From the NCBI GenBank assembly GCA_902803345.1, contig CADCPV010000135.1:1-15461 (forward strand): DNA of 15,461 bases, read 5' to 3'. A model generated the notes under the pieces. It made no database searches. It had not been told where the DNA came from and saw only the letters and a program-made list of their open reading frames with translations. The translations under genes and the position numbers were made by a program. Positions 1-10,218 of this stretch are shown here, in pieces. The stretch is from an uncultured Eubacteriales bacterium. Its GTDB lineage: Bacteria > Bacillota_A > Clostridia > Lachnospirales > Lachnospiraceae. Every line of letters starts with the position of its first letter. Within the stretch, counting starts at the first letter, position 1.

Positions 1-570
1 CATCGTCATGCCGCAGCCGTTTGACATACCCTGCATGAAAATCCGGTCGGAATCGATATTGTATTTTTCCTTCATCTTCTCAATGACCGCAAAGATGAAT
101 TTGATGTCGTTGTTTTCATCAATCGGCACTGCCCGCGGGGTCGGAACGCCGTCGATATCCCCAAGTTCATTGAAAGGGCTTCCGGGTACCGGTTCCATGG
201 CCCAGAAATGATTCACCGGATGCTCCGGCGTCGTTCCCGTCGGATAGACCACGATGAATCCCTCGCGTTCCGCAACATAGGACCAGCTGGTGTAAACGCA
301 CTGCGCCCAGCCGTTCATCATGCCGCCGTGGAGGCTGACGACAAGCGGCACCTTCTTCGATCCGTCATAGCTTGACGGCACATATTCGAACCAGTTTCCG
401 GGCACGCCGGGCACGAGCTGCTCATTGAATTCCTGCAGTCTTTCCGGATAGGGCTGGGAATTGTTGCCGCCCTCATTGACCACGATATCGCTGTGGTAAA
501 GCTTCGGCGGAAGGTAGTCGCGGTTGTCATCGTCGGGGGTTCCCGGACGGAGTTTGAAGTATTCGTTCAT
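1..570 (-). CDS. Partial alpha/beta-hydrolase esterase (PHB-depolymerase / feruloyl-esterase-like), 3' end outside window
   Basis: The first 190 residues are open from ATG at 570 to the window edge, with no stop, so the C-terminal part is missing. I see the core of an esterase of the PHB-depolymerase/LpqC-like group: an oxyanion-hole stretch PLVVSLHGG (about residues 75-83), the strand EREGFIVVYP (101-110), and the nucleophile elbow GMSNG with Ser183 as the likely catalytic serine. No signal peptide is visible, so it is probably cytoplasmic. Members of this group hydrolyse ester bonds in polyesters or in feruloyl/acetyl-decorated plant polysaccharides; the substrate here is inferred only. It follows the carboxylesterase gene by 11 nt, and its GAGGAGA ribosome binding site overlaps that gene's TGA stop, so the two are surely co-transcribed and perhaps translationally coupled. 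The catalytic Asp and His lie outside the window. Confidence 0.85.
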   Translation of the reverse strand, partial: MNEYFKLRPGTPDDDNRDYLPPKLYHSDIVVNEGGNNSQPYPERLQEFNEQLVPGVPGNWFEYVPSSYDGSKKVPLVVSLHGGMMNGWAQCVYTSWSYVAEREGFIVVYPTGTTPEHPVNHFWAMEPVPGSPFNELGDIDGVPTPRAVPIDENNDIKFIFAVIEKMKEKYNIDSDRIFMQGMSNGCGMTM

Positions 571-581
571 ATCGGTTCTCC

Positions 582-2099
582 TCAGTCGAATTTCAGCGTA
601 AATTTGGGGGCTACCTTGTCGTAGACTTCCATCAGCTCGTCGTCGTGATTTGCGACGCAGCGGCATTCCTTATCGACGATCATGGTCCAGTTCTTTCCTT
701 CGCGGACCGGCTTCCACTCCGGCAGATACTCGTTATTGGGGTCGCCGTATTTCACGAAATTGTGCACCATCGTCGAAAGCGCTGCCGCATATTTCTGGCC
801 GTAGTCCGGATCGTTCAGCGCGAGCACCTTGTCTTCGTTCATGAAAATGAAGCCGACTTCGCCGCCGTGCCAGATCGGAATCTGCCCGTCTTCCGGGACC
901 GTATAAGCGCCGAGGAAGAGGTAAACATTCTCGTTGCCCGCCGCAACATGGGCATAGGCGGAAGCTACTGCCGACATGCGCGCGCCGGAATCGAGGTATG
1001 CAAGATCCAGGATGTCGTGGTCCGGATAAGCTTTCCGGAAAAGATCCATCACCTGGTCCGCGCCTTCGCCGAGGCTGTTACGAAGGTACGCGATCCGTGC
1101 CTCCTCATCCATCAATTCCTTTTCGTCTGCGGTCAGCTTGCAGATCGGGAATTCACCGAGCACCGAGCCGTAAATGAAGGGCTTGTCCTTGGAGAAAGGC
1201 ATCAGGCCGACCTGTGTCGGGTAGCCCGGGAAGAAGTCGTTTTCGACCGGCGCGAAGAACAGGGGATTCGAAACCTTCCTGCAGGCTGCGACGAGATCCT
1301 GATAGGAAACCTCGTAAATCTTCTCGATGTTCTCTTTTGTAATGCCCAGCTCATCGAGCATCTTTTTCGCGGTCTCGCGGCTGCGCTCTCTTGTCGTGAA
1401 TGCCGGGCCCTTGCCGCCCATCGCACCGGAAAGGCAGATGCCGCGCTGGAAATAGTCCTTTGCCTCTTCGATCTGGAACAGGCACTGTACCTTTCCGCCG
1501 CCGCCGGAATGTCCGCAGATCGTGACATTTTCCGGGTCGCCGCCGAAAGCCGCCACATTCTCGTGAATCCATTTCAGTGCCGCAATCAGGTCCCAGATGC
1601 CGGCATTGACGGAGTTCTTGAATTCCTCGCCATAGTCCTCTAAGTTCGTGTAGCCGCAGATATTCAGCCGGTGATTGATGGAAATGAAAATCACGTTTCC
1701 GTAATGCGCCGTGTTGAAGCCGTCGAAGGAAATCTCTTCGAAGGCGTTGCCGGCAAAGAAGCCGCCGCCGTGAATCCAGACGAAGACCGGAATCTTCTCG
1801 CCGTCCTTCGGCGCCCAGATGTTCAGGTTCTGGCAGTCTTCGCTCTGCTTCTCGAGGACATGGATTCCCCGGTAATAGGCGAAGGGGTTGACTTCCATAG
1901 CGTGCATGGAAATGGGGCCGTGCCTGTATGCATCCTTGATGCCTTCCCAGGGCTCGATTTCCTCGGGCAGATGGAAGCGTTTTGCATGCGCATAGGGCAC
2001 GCCCATGAAAATGTTGACATCGCCGTAGCAGACGCCGCGAAGTTTTCCATTGGTCGTCTCGACGACGGGTCTTTTCCGTTCAAATACAAACTGGTTCAT
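582..2099 (-). CDS. Type-B carboxylesterase (para-nitrobenzyl-esterase family)
   Basis: A full-length 505-aa protein of the carboxylesterase type-B family, which hydrolyses carboxylic esters. Visible landmarks: the EDCQNLNIW block (residues 87-95, the family's second signature), oxyanion loop HGGGF (110-114), and the serine signature FGGDPENVTICGHSGG (185-200) with nucleophile Ser198. Glu316 (in GSVLGEF) is a candidate acid and His411 (in IWHGGEVGF) the likely base. The usual elbow is GESAGG; here it is GHSGGGG, a Glu-to-His change next to the nucleophile that could alter specificity. No signal peptide is seen, so it is likely intracellular. The start is set by ATG at 2099 with AAGGAGAT about 6 nt upstream. 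It leads a leftward operon with the esterase at 1-570 and is divergent from the hydrolase at 2348. The natural substrate is unknown; the neighbours suggest acylated plant-derived compounds (inference). Confidence 0.92.
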   Translation of the reverse strand: MNQFVFERKRPVVETTNGKLRGVCYGDVNIFMGVPYAHAKRFHLPEEIEPWEGIKDAYRHGPISMHAMEVNPFAYYRGIHVLEKQSEDCQNLNIWAPKDGEKIPVFVWIHGGGFFAGNAFEEISFDGFNTAHYGNVIFISINHRLNICGYTNLEDYGEEFKNSVNAGIWDLIAALKWIHENVAAFGGDPENVTICGHSGGGGKVQCLFQIEEAKDYFQRGICLSGAMGGKGPAFTTRERSRETAKKMLDELGITKENIEKIYEVSYQDLVAACRKVSNPLFFAPVENDFFPGYPTQVGLMPFSKDKPFIYGSVLGEFPICKLTADEKELMDEEARIAYLRNSLGEGADQVMDLFRKAYPDHDILDLAYLDSGARMSAVASAYAHVAAGNENVYLFLGAYTVPEDGQIPIWHGGEVGFIFMNEDKVLALNDPDYGQKYAAALSTMVHNFVKYGDPNNEYLPEWKPVREGKNWTMIVDKECRCVANHDDELMEVYDKVAPKFTLKFD

Positions 2100-2135
2100 A
2101 AGGATCTCCTTTTCGTTTCGTACTGTACTGACTGG

Positions 2136-2141
2136 ATTATA
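2136..2141 (-). promoter_or_regulatory. -10 box of the carboxylesterase promoter
   Basis: On the minus strand this reads TATAAT, a perfect -10 hexamer, placed so that transcription would start near 2129, about 30 nt before the ATG at 2099. There is no good -35 at 17 bp. The nearest candidates are GTGACA (2155-2160; 13 bp away, too close) and TTGAAA (2163-2168; 21 bp, too far), which suggests an activator-dependent or regulated promoter. Confidence 0.55.
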
Positions 2142-2149
2142 CCCGATCT

Positions 2150-2211
2150 TTTCCTGTCACGCTTTCAAGAGTCTGACTTTCAATTTCAAATTTCTGTTGT
2201 CTGACAGGAAA
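2150..2211. promoter_or_regulatory. Candidate operator: perfect 10-bp inverted repeat in the divergent esterase promoter region
   Basis: TTTCCTGTCA (2150-2159) is the exact reverse complement of TGACAGGAAA (2202-2211), with a 42-bp spacer. Within the spacer GTCTGAC occurs at 2171-2177 and again as the start of the right arm (2199-2205), and TTTCAA recurs. The left arm lies just upstream of the leftward -10 box; the right arm lies about 80 bp upstream of the rightward -10 box. This fits a dimeric regulator bound at separated half-sites and controlling both directions. No regulator gene is present in the window. Confidence 0.45.
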
Positions 2212-2269
2212 GAGCCCTCGGATGCCCGGGAATCGCGCACGTTTTTGAATAGGATGGTTACATTTTCTT

Positions 2270-2298
2270 TTAATTTTCCGGCCCTGCTGTGGTATACT
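2270..2298 (+). promoter_or_regulatory. Promoter of the rightward hydrolase gene
   Basis: An extended -10 element TGGTATACT (hexamer TATACT at 2293-2298) with a weak AT-rich -35 region (TTAATT, 2270-2275, 17-bp spacer). The predicted start near 2305 leaves a leader of about 43 nt before the ATG at 2348. Confidence 0.55.
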
Positions 2299-2347
2299 TT
2301 CAGACAGAAACACAGACTGATGAAACTGTTACGATAAGGAGGTTTTC

Positions 2348-3421
2348 ATGGAAGACAGTGTAAAGAAAAGATATGAAGAGATGCAGAAGGCGCGTCTTCT
2401 GTTCTGCCGCGAATTCGGCGCCGAAATCAACAAGGCGATCCCGAAGTACGAGGATCCGACCCGCTACCCGGTGGATAAGCTGATTGAACTGTTCAAGTTC
2501 TCGTGGAAGCTTCGCGACCGCTCGCTTTCGCAGCAGGAGAAGGATGCGCTGAAGGCGGAATTCATCGCTAAGCGCGACGCGATCGAGCCCCTTCCCGATG
2601 CGCCGGACCGCGTCTACCTCTGGAAAGAGGGAAATATGCCGCAGGAGACGGTCTATACCGAGAATCCGGACCATCTGAATGACCACGAGCCGGATTTCAA
2701 GCCCTATTACCTCGAGATGCTGATCCCCGATGACAAAACCCCGATCGGCGGCATCGTCTTCGTCGCGGGCGGCTCCCACGGCGCCGGTACAATCAATGAG
2801 TGCTATGAAGTCGGCCTTGAATTCAACGAACTCGGCTACCAGTGCTTCATCCTGCAGTGCCGCCCGAATATGTGCCCCTGGTCCCGCCTCGACACGGCAA
2901 CTGACGCAGCCCGCGCCTTCCAGCTGATCCGTGCGAACGCCGAAAAGTACCGCCTCGAAAAGGACCGCCTCGCCTACGCCGGCTTCTCAAACGGCGGCGT
3001 GACCGGCGACGCCTGCATCGAATTCTACTCCGAAGGCCAGAAGGTTCAGGATTACTACCCGGACTACGTTCCGGATGAAATTGACGAAGAATACGGCGCC
3101 GAGAATGCCTACCTCTGCGTCTACGGTGCACGCCACCTCGGAACAGTCCTCTCACGCGAGGATTTCAAGTATCCGCCGACCTTCTTTGCGATCGGCCGTA
3201 AGGATTTCGGCTGCATCGCCAATATGAACGGGCTTCTCCCCTGGCTGCTCTCAAAAGAAGTCCCGGTCGAGATCCACACCTTCGCCGGTCATCCGCACGG
3301 CTATGCCGGCTGGAAAATCATCGACGGCAAAGGCGACTACAATTTCGACCTCTGGATCACCCATGCCGACGTCTTCCTCCGCGATCTCTTCGTCGGCTAC
3401 GACCCGAACCTGGTCAGCTGA
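2348..3421 (+). CDS. Alpha/beta-hydrolase, probable acyl/acetyl esterase
   Basis: A 357-aa protein with an N-terminal extension of about 120 mostly helical, charged residues followed by an alpha/beta-hydrolase core. Seen: strand and oxyanion region GGIVFVAGGSHGAG (134-147), DTATDAARAFQLIR (182-195), nucleophile elbow GFSNGG with Ser214, likely acid Asp286 in IGRKDFG, and likely base His317 in GHPHGY. This pattern resembles intracellular bifunctional feruloyl/acetylxylan esterases and other small acyl esterases (family knowledge); the exact substrate is inferred. There is no signal peptide. The start at 2348 is backed by AAGGAGG at 2336-2342. It is divergent from the carboxylesterase operon and shares its control region, which suggests that all three esterases respond to one signal. 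The N-terminal extension is longer than in typical family members and I do not recognise it. Confidence 0.85.
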   Translation: MEDSVKKRYEEMQKARLLFCREFGAEINKAIPKYEDPTRYPVDKLIELFKFSWKLRDRSLSQQEKDALKAEFIAKRDAIEPLPDAPDRVYLWKEGNMPQETVYTENPDHLNDHEPDFKPYYLEMLIPDDKTPIGGIVFVAGGSHGAGTINECYEVGLEFNELGYQCFILQCRPNMCPWSRLDTATDAARAFQLIRANAEKYRLEKDRLAYAGFSNGGVTGDACIEFYSEGQKVQDYYPDYVPDEIDEEYGAENAYLCVYGARHLGTVLSREDFKYPPTFFAIGRKDFGCIANMNGLLPWLLSKEVPVEIHTFAGHPHGYAGWKIIDGKGDYNFDLWITHADVFLRDLFVGYDPNLVS

Positions 3422-3435
3422 ATCCTCAGCCGCTT

Positions 3436-3538
3436 CCCGGACGCAGGGGCCGTGGATAGTCGCAACCCGGACGCGGCTTTCTGTCAGACAGGCCCGGACG
3501 CAGGGGCCGCGTCCGGGTCGAAAGCCCCTGCGTCCGGG
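3436..3538. repeat. Clustered CCGGACGC repeats with two competing long hairpins (convergent-gene gap)
   Basis: The octamer CCGGACGC or its reverse complement occurs five times in about 100 bp. CCCGGACGCAGGGGCCG is repeated exactly at 3436-3452 and 3493-3509. The second copy can pair perfectly over 15 bp with 3524-3538 (16-nt loop). Alternatively the first copy (3436-3450) pairs with the same 3524-3538 arm, enclosing a second perfect 13-bp helix (3465-3477 with 3506-3518) and the small palindrome CTGTCAGACAG (3481-3491). It lies between the stops of two convergent genes and may act as a bidirectional terminator or mRNA stabiliser, but no U-run follows on either strand. It could also be a copy of a dispersed REP-like element. 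Confidence 0.7.
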
Positions 3539-3554
3539 TGGGAACTGCCTGCGG

Positions 3555-4376
3555 TCAGGGGAGTTGCTTAAAGCTGACTTTGCGGAGGAGCGCGGAGATA
3601 TTCGCTTTGTCTCCTTCTGCGCTGATCCGGACCGGGCACATGCCCGGATAAACCTGCCCGATCAGGATCTTCTCCGGCGCCGGAGAAATCACCTGAAAGA
3701 TCTGCCCGTCGATTCCGTCCTTTAACCCGTAAAGGGTCTCATCGTCGAGCACACCGCTGCCCGGATCCTCCGTCTGCCTCTGTTTTTCCTGCCGTTCCAG
3801 ATTGCCTTCGATTATGGTCGGAATCTCCACCCGATAAAGCACGTTTCGGAAGCTGATGACAATGAAATGCGTGCCCTGCGTCCGAACCTGCATCCTCCGG
3901 TCTTTATTGACGGTCACCTCTACCCGGCTTCCGTCCTCCGATTCCAGCACGCGTGTCACGCGCTCCCTGGATCCAAAGTATACAAGAAGCTGTACCGCTG
4001 CAGCCAGAAGGAGCAGTGCTGCGACGCCGATCGCCGCGAACTTTATCATCCTCTTTTTCTTCCGCACTGCACGAAGCGACTCTTCCGAATTCTCTCCGCC
4101 CTGGAATGGCTCCCAGGACACCAGATCGTTTCCTTTTACGGTCAGGATTCCTTTCGAACCGGCTGCATAGGACACTTTTCTGTGGAGCCCGCCGATCGTT
4201 GCTTCAAACAGACTGTCATCCTCACAGCGGAACAGTACTTTCCACCGTTCTCCCGAACCGGCCAGATTCAGCGGCGCACCGGAGCGGGTTACACCGGACA
4301 GGACGGTTCCGAGCGGATTCACAAAACTTGCGTCTTTTACAGAAATAATTTCTGCAGTTTTCATCTCTTTTTTCAT
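3555..4376 (-). CDS. Single-pass membrane protein of unknown function
   Basis: 273 aa, not confidently recognised. Residues 1-90 form a soluble, beta-rich segment (ISVKDASFVNPLG, WKVLFRCEDDS, GILTVKGNDLVSWEP) resembling small domains that recur in clostridial hypothetical proteins. A basic cluster RAVRKKKR (102-109) precedes one strong transmembrane helix (about 110-134), and a C-terminal domain of about 140 residues follows. By the positive-inside rule the N-terminal domain is cytoplasmic and the C-terminal domain outside. Start ATG at 4376 with AAGGAGGG (4385-4392), 8 nt away. It lies 95 nt after the beta-galactosidase stop in the same direction and could be the last gene of that operon or a separate unit. 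It ends facing the hairpin-rich repeat region. Confidence 0.7.
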   Translation of the reverse strand: MKKEMKTAEIISVKDASFVNPLGTVLSGVTRSGAPLNLAGSGERWKVLFRCEDDSLFEATIGGLHRKVSYAAGSKGILTVKGNDLVSWEPFQGGENSEESLRAVRKKKRMIKFAAIGVAALLLLAAAVQLLVYFGSRERVTRVLESEDGSRVEVTVNKDRRMQVRTQGTHFIVISFRNVLYRVEIPTIIEGNLERQEKQRQTEDPGSGVLDDETLYGLKDGIDGQIFQVISPAPEKILIGQVYPGMCPVRISAEGDKANISALLRKVSFKQLP

Positions 4377-4471
4377 GACAGATACCCTCCTTCCGATTCT
4401 ACCATATCACCGGCGGCTCCGGCAATAAACCGCAAAATCAGCGGAATAACTGCAGCTATTTTCTGTCATTT

Positions 4472-7573
<3,102 letters not shown>

Positions 7574-8455
7574 TTATTTCCGACTGCTTTTCTTTTTTCG
7601 GTTTTTCCTGCTGACATACAGGAAAAACAGGCCCATTCCCACCACAGAAACCGCCAGCGGAATCCCGACGCAGAGCGCTGCGATCTTCCACTCGCTTACA
7701 GCGGATGGGATCACCGGGTTCTGTATGCCTTTCGGCCATGTCCGGGTATCCGGCTGGAAGCGGTTCTTCTGGTACAGCTCCTCCGGCGTCTTTGCCGGAT
7801 CGTCCAGAAGGATCCAGACCGCTTCCTTTTTTCCGGCCCGGACCCTCATCATGCCCATAAATGCCCAGGTGTTCTGATAGGGATCGGTATACAGGCCGCT
7901 ATGTTCCCTTCCGGTAAATGTTTTTTCCTGGAATTTCGCCTCCCGGATTCCGTTCCCGCCCGGATAGGCATAGTACCAGGCGGATTTTCCCTTCAGGTTC
8001 TCTATCTGTTCCTGAGACAGGGCCCAGAATTCCTCCCGGATCTCGGACCCGTACTCTTCCGCAAAGCGTTCCCCGCTGTAGCTCTCAAACAGCGTATCCA
8101 TCAGAAACCATCCGCTTTTCTGCTCCGATTCCGGCAGATATTCACCGGATTCGTCAAAAAGCTCCTCGTACAGGCCGTACCGAAGACCTTTCTTTGTCTC
8201 ATAAACATAGGAAATATAAATCTCTGTTCCGGGCTGAATACGCATAACTTCCCGAAGGTTCTCCGGGCTTTCAGCACCGATTGCCCCATCCTCTGCGACG
8301 ACTGTATAATACCGGTCTTCGTAAATGCAGTCTTCCGCATGGCTTTCATAAAACTGATCCGCAAGCGGAATGCTGATCAGGTCCGCATATGCGCTCCTCA
8401 CGCACAGCGGAATCAGAAGAATCATCACTGCTGCCGGAAGAATCCACTTTTTCAT
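7574..8455 (-). CDS. Secreted, C-terminally membrane-anchored protein with SH3-like segments; function unknown
   Basis: 293 aa. A Sec signal peptide (1-24) ends SAYA before Asp25. The ectodomain opens with a DLISIPLADQFYESH segment and an Asp/Glu-Cys pair (EDC, 41-43). A region of about 46-122 reads like a bacterial SH3-type beta barrel (TVVAEDGAIGAESPEN, GTEIYISYVYE, SGWFLMDTL). A second beta-rich part ends WILLDDPAKTPEE (214-226). One transmembrane helix (about 257-281) and a very basic tail (SRKNRKKKSSRK) follow. Similar secreted proteins with an FYExH-EC motif after the signal peptide are, from memory, common in Clostridia and uncharacterised. Its plan (AYA-Asp cleavage, ectodomain, one helix, Lys/Arg tail) is an enlarged version of the mini-proteins upstream in the same operon. 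RBS GAGGAGA, 8 nt from the ATG. There is no LPXTG sorting motif. Confidence 0.8.
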   Translation of the reverse strand: MKKWILPAAVMILLIPLCVRSAYADLISIPLADQFYESHAEDCIYEDRYYTVVAEDGAIGAESPENLREVMRIQPGTEIYISYVYETKKGLRYGLYEELFDESGEYLPESEQKSGWFLMDTLFESYSGERFAEEYGSEIREEFWALSQEQIENLKGKSAWYYAYPGGNGIREAKFQEKTFTGREHSGLYTDPYQNTWAFMGMMRVRAGKKEAVWILLDDPAKTPEELYQKNRFQPDTRTWPKGIQNPVIPSAVSEWKIAALCVGIPLAVSVVGMGLFFLYVSRKNRKKKSSRK

Positions 8456-8506
8456 CAGCTGTCTCCTCTCTCTCTGGTCTGTCTTTTTGGATGATTCACT
8501 CCGGAT

Positions 8507-8890
8507 TTACCGGACTGCAGCCCGGACTGCATTCAAGACGAGCCCGAAACTATAGGAACTCAGGTTGCAGATAAGCGCCAGCAGGAAGGGCTTCGGAAAA
8601 GAAAAGCCGCTTTTTTTCGCCGCACGGTACAGAAGGCCTTCGACCGGGATGACCAGAATTTCCAGCGCAATCTCCACCGGCCAGCGGTATGCCGGGAACC
8701 GGTACATCATAAAATAGACGAGCAGTACCACAACGGGATTGGTCAGGATATTTACAAGCGCCACAATCAGAAACTCCGCCCATCCGCGGATTTTCATCAG
8801 GAAGGCGACAAACAGCTCCAGAAGGAGCGTCAGCCCGAGTGAAATGCCGAAGCCTTTCAGGATTGCCAGAACCGCCGGATCAATCTGCAT
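8507..8890 (-). CDS. Small polytopic membrane protein, function unknown
   Basis: 127 aa with about four hydrophobic segments (roughly 8-30, 36-62, 68-86, 99-123) and no signal peptide. Recognisable patches are VALVNILTNPVVVLLVY, a Glu in a hydrophobic helix followed by PVEGLLYRAAKKSG, and ALICNLSSYSFG near the C-terminus. Buried Asn/Glu residues in helices suggest a conserved structural or transport role, but I do not recognise a named family. Start ATG at 8890 with GGGAGGG about 4 nt upstream. It follows the transporter gene by 13 nt and precedes the anchored 293-aa protein by 51 nt, inside the same leftward operon, so it is a plausible partner of one of them. Confidence 0.75.
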   Translation of the reverse strand: MQIDPAVLAILKGFGISLGLTLLLELFVAFLMKIRGWAEFLIVALVNILTNPVVVLLVYFMMYRFPAYRWPVEIALEILVIPVEGLLYRAAKKSGFSFPKPFLLALICNLSSYSFGLVLNAVRAAVR

Positions 8891-8903
8891 CGCGCCCTCC
8901 CGT

Positions 8904-10004
8904 TCAGGCCTCTGCCTTTTCCTCTTCTTTATCCAAAAGAAGCACTGAGCCGAAAAGCAGTACCAGCGAAATCAGGCTGAAAACCATTCCCCAGACCGCG
9001 CCGGAACCCGGGTTCTGCAGCCGGAACCAGGTCGGAAGAAAGCCCAGAAAAAGCGCAAATGTCAGAAGGCCGAAGCTGAATCCTGCAAGATGCGGGAAGC
9101 GGTCCACAAGAAGCTGCAATGTGATCGGCATCGTCATGTTGAAGAACAGCAGCGCAAGAAGTCCGCAGACAATATTGTCTGAGAACAGGTAGAAAACAGC
9201 AGACAAAAGAAGCGATCCGATGACTGTGATCTTCCGCCCGATATGCGCCGACAGAATTCCGCCGAGCATCTTGCCGCCGACCACCATTGCCGTCGCAAGC
9301 ACGCCGATCCCGACGCCCTGCTTCCAGGAAAAGCCGATTGACATCCCGACATGAGAGCGCAGGACGACAACGAAGAAGCACAGGAGGGAAGCCGCAAAAG
9401 CCAGGCCCGTAAAGGGACGGGCAGGCTGTTCCTTCTCAATCTGCGGCGTCACTGTTTTCTTCGCAAGCCGCTTCCGTTCTGACAAAAACAGCGCTGCATA
9501 CAGGATCATCGTCGCAATCATAAAAGCAAACAGGATTGCCAGGAGGCCGAGGCCGTATTTGTCTTCCGGCGTGATTTTTCCGATCACCGTACCAAGGAAC
9601 AGCCCCATCGCGCCGGGTGCGACAAAGATGCCGAGTGCCTGTCCGCGAAGTTTTTTCTCGCGGTCCTCATCGATCGTCCCGAGGCCCCCGCCGACATGGA
9701 AAAGCGCGTTTCCGAGACCCAGGACGATTGGGTGCAGAAGCGCGCCGAAAAAGGTCACAAAGACCCCTGAAACCGCTGTAATCGCGGACAGCGGAACAAT
9801 TTTGAAACGGCCCTTGCTGTCTTTCTGCTTCTCCCGCAGAAGGTCGAGAAGCGCCCCAAGCGGCATCTGAAGCGCAAAGGCACAGAAATTATAAATCAGG
9901 ATGTACAGATAGGCATCCGGCTTATGCAGGAAGACTGTATACATCGCGAACGCGCAGAGACCGTCCTCCAGAAAATGCATCAGAGAGTAACTGAAGGTAT
10001 ACAT
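8904..10004 (-). CDS. Major facilitator superfamily-like transporter, substrate unknown
   Basis: 366 aa with about 12 predicted membrane helices in two halves split by a charged loop near residues 170-190 (SERKRLAKKTVTPQIEKEQ). The loop after helix 2 (LLDLLREKQKDSKGR) and the one after helix 8 (SAHIGRKI) resemble MFS motif A positions. The stretch LGNALFHVGGG near helix 4, followed by a charged GTIDEDREKK loop, recalls the fosmidomycin-resistance/sugar-exporter-like branch of MFS. Shorter than typical 400-aa MFS proteins but with all helices. It starts 4 nt after the stop of the 69-aa mini-protein, and only a weak purine stretch precedes the ATG, so translation is probably coupled. Being embedded among five single-helix mini-proteins makes them candidate accessory subunits (inference). 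Confidence 0.82.
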   Translation of the reverse strand: MYTFSYSLMHFLEDGLCAFAMYTVFLHKPDAYLYILIYNFCAFALQMPLGALLDLLREKQKDSKGRFKIVPLSAITAVSGVFVTFFGALLHPIVLGLGNALFHVGGGLGTIDEDREKKLRGQALGIFVAPGAMGLFLGTVIGKITPEDKYGLGLLAILFAFMIATMILYAALFLSERKRLAKKTVTPQIEKEQPARPFTGLAFAASLLCFFVVVLRSHVGMSIGFSWKQGVGIGVLATAMVVGGKMLGGILSAHIGRKITVIGSLLLSAVFYLFSDNIVCGLLALLFFNMTMPITLQLLVDRFPHLAGFSFGLLTFALFLGFLPTWFRLQNPGSGAVWGMVFSLISLVLLFGSVLLLDKEEEKAEA

Positions 10005-10008
10005 CTTT

Positions 10009-10218
10009 CTAATTTTCCCCGTTCTGTTGTGATTCTTCTTCGGATTCTTTCGTCACGGAATCATCTTTCTTCCGGCCCTTTTCGATCTTCCCGAGAATAA
10101 AACCGGTTCCGAAAAGGATCCCCAGCACCACAAGAACCAGTATGAGTACCGCCGCCACGGGACTTTCAAAAAGCGCCATCCCCGGAAACCACAGGGAATC
10201 AGCAGTGAAACCACTCAT
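10009..10218 (-). CDS. Mini membrane protein E, single helix, no signal peptide
   Basis: 69 aa. Residues 1-20 are a short polar segment (MSGFTADSLWFPG...), 21-44 a strong transmembrane helix, and 45-69 a charged tail that begins basic (KIEKGRKKDD) and turns acidic and Gln/Glu-rich (ESEEESQQNGEN). By the positive-inside rule its N-terminus is outside and its tail inside, the same final topology that the four paralogues upstream would reach after signal peptide removal. The start overlaps the previous gene's stop by 4 nt (ATGA), with AAGGGG just upstream. Function unknown; it sits directly before the MFS-like transporter with a 4-nt gap. Confidence 0.72.
   Translation of the reverse strand: MSGFTADSLWFPGMALFESPVAAVLILVLVVLGILFGTGFILGKIEKGRKKDDSVTKESEEESQQNGEN

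Noticed and set aside
645..1643. 332-aa open frame on the plus strand
   Set aside because: Antisense to the type-B carboxylesterase, with no ribosome binding site and no domain features.
2155..2167. Possible catabolite-repression (cre) site, minus strand TGAAAGCGTGACA
   Set aside because: It is one base shorter than the cre consensus between the CG core and the ACA end, so the two halves are out of register.
4396..4404. Extended -10-like TGGTAGAAT on the minus strand before the 273-aa gene
   Set aside because: A start from it would fall in or next to the ribosome binding site, and there is no -35 at the right spacing.
4430..4444. Small CCGC/GCGG hairpin followed by TTTATT on the minus strand after beta-galactosidase
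   Set aside because: A 4-bp stem is too weak to call a terminator; whether the operon continues into the 273-aa gene stays open.
7574..8455. Sortase-anchored surface protein
   Set aside because: The C-terminus has a helix and a basic tail but no LPXTG-like motif before the helix.
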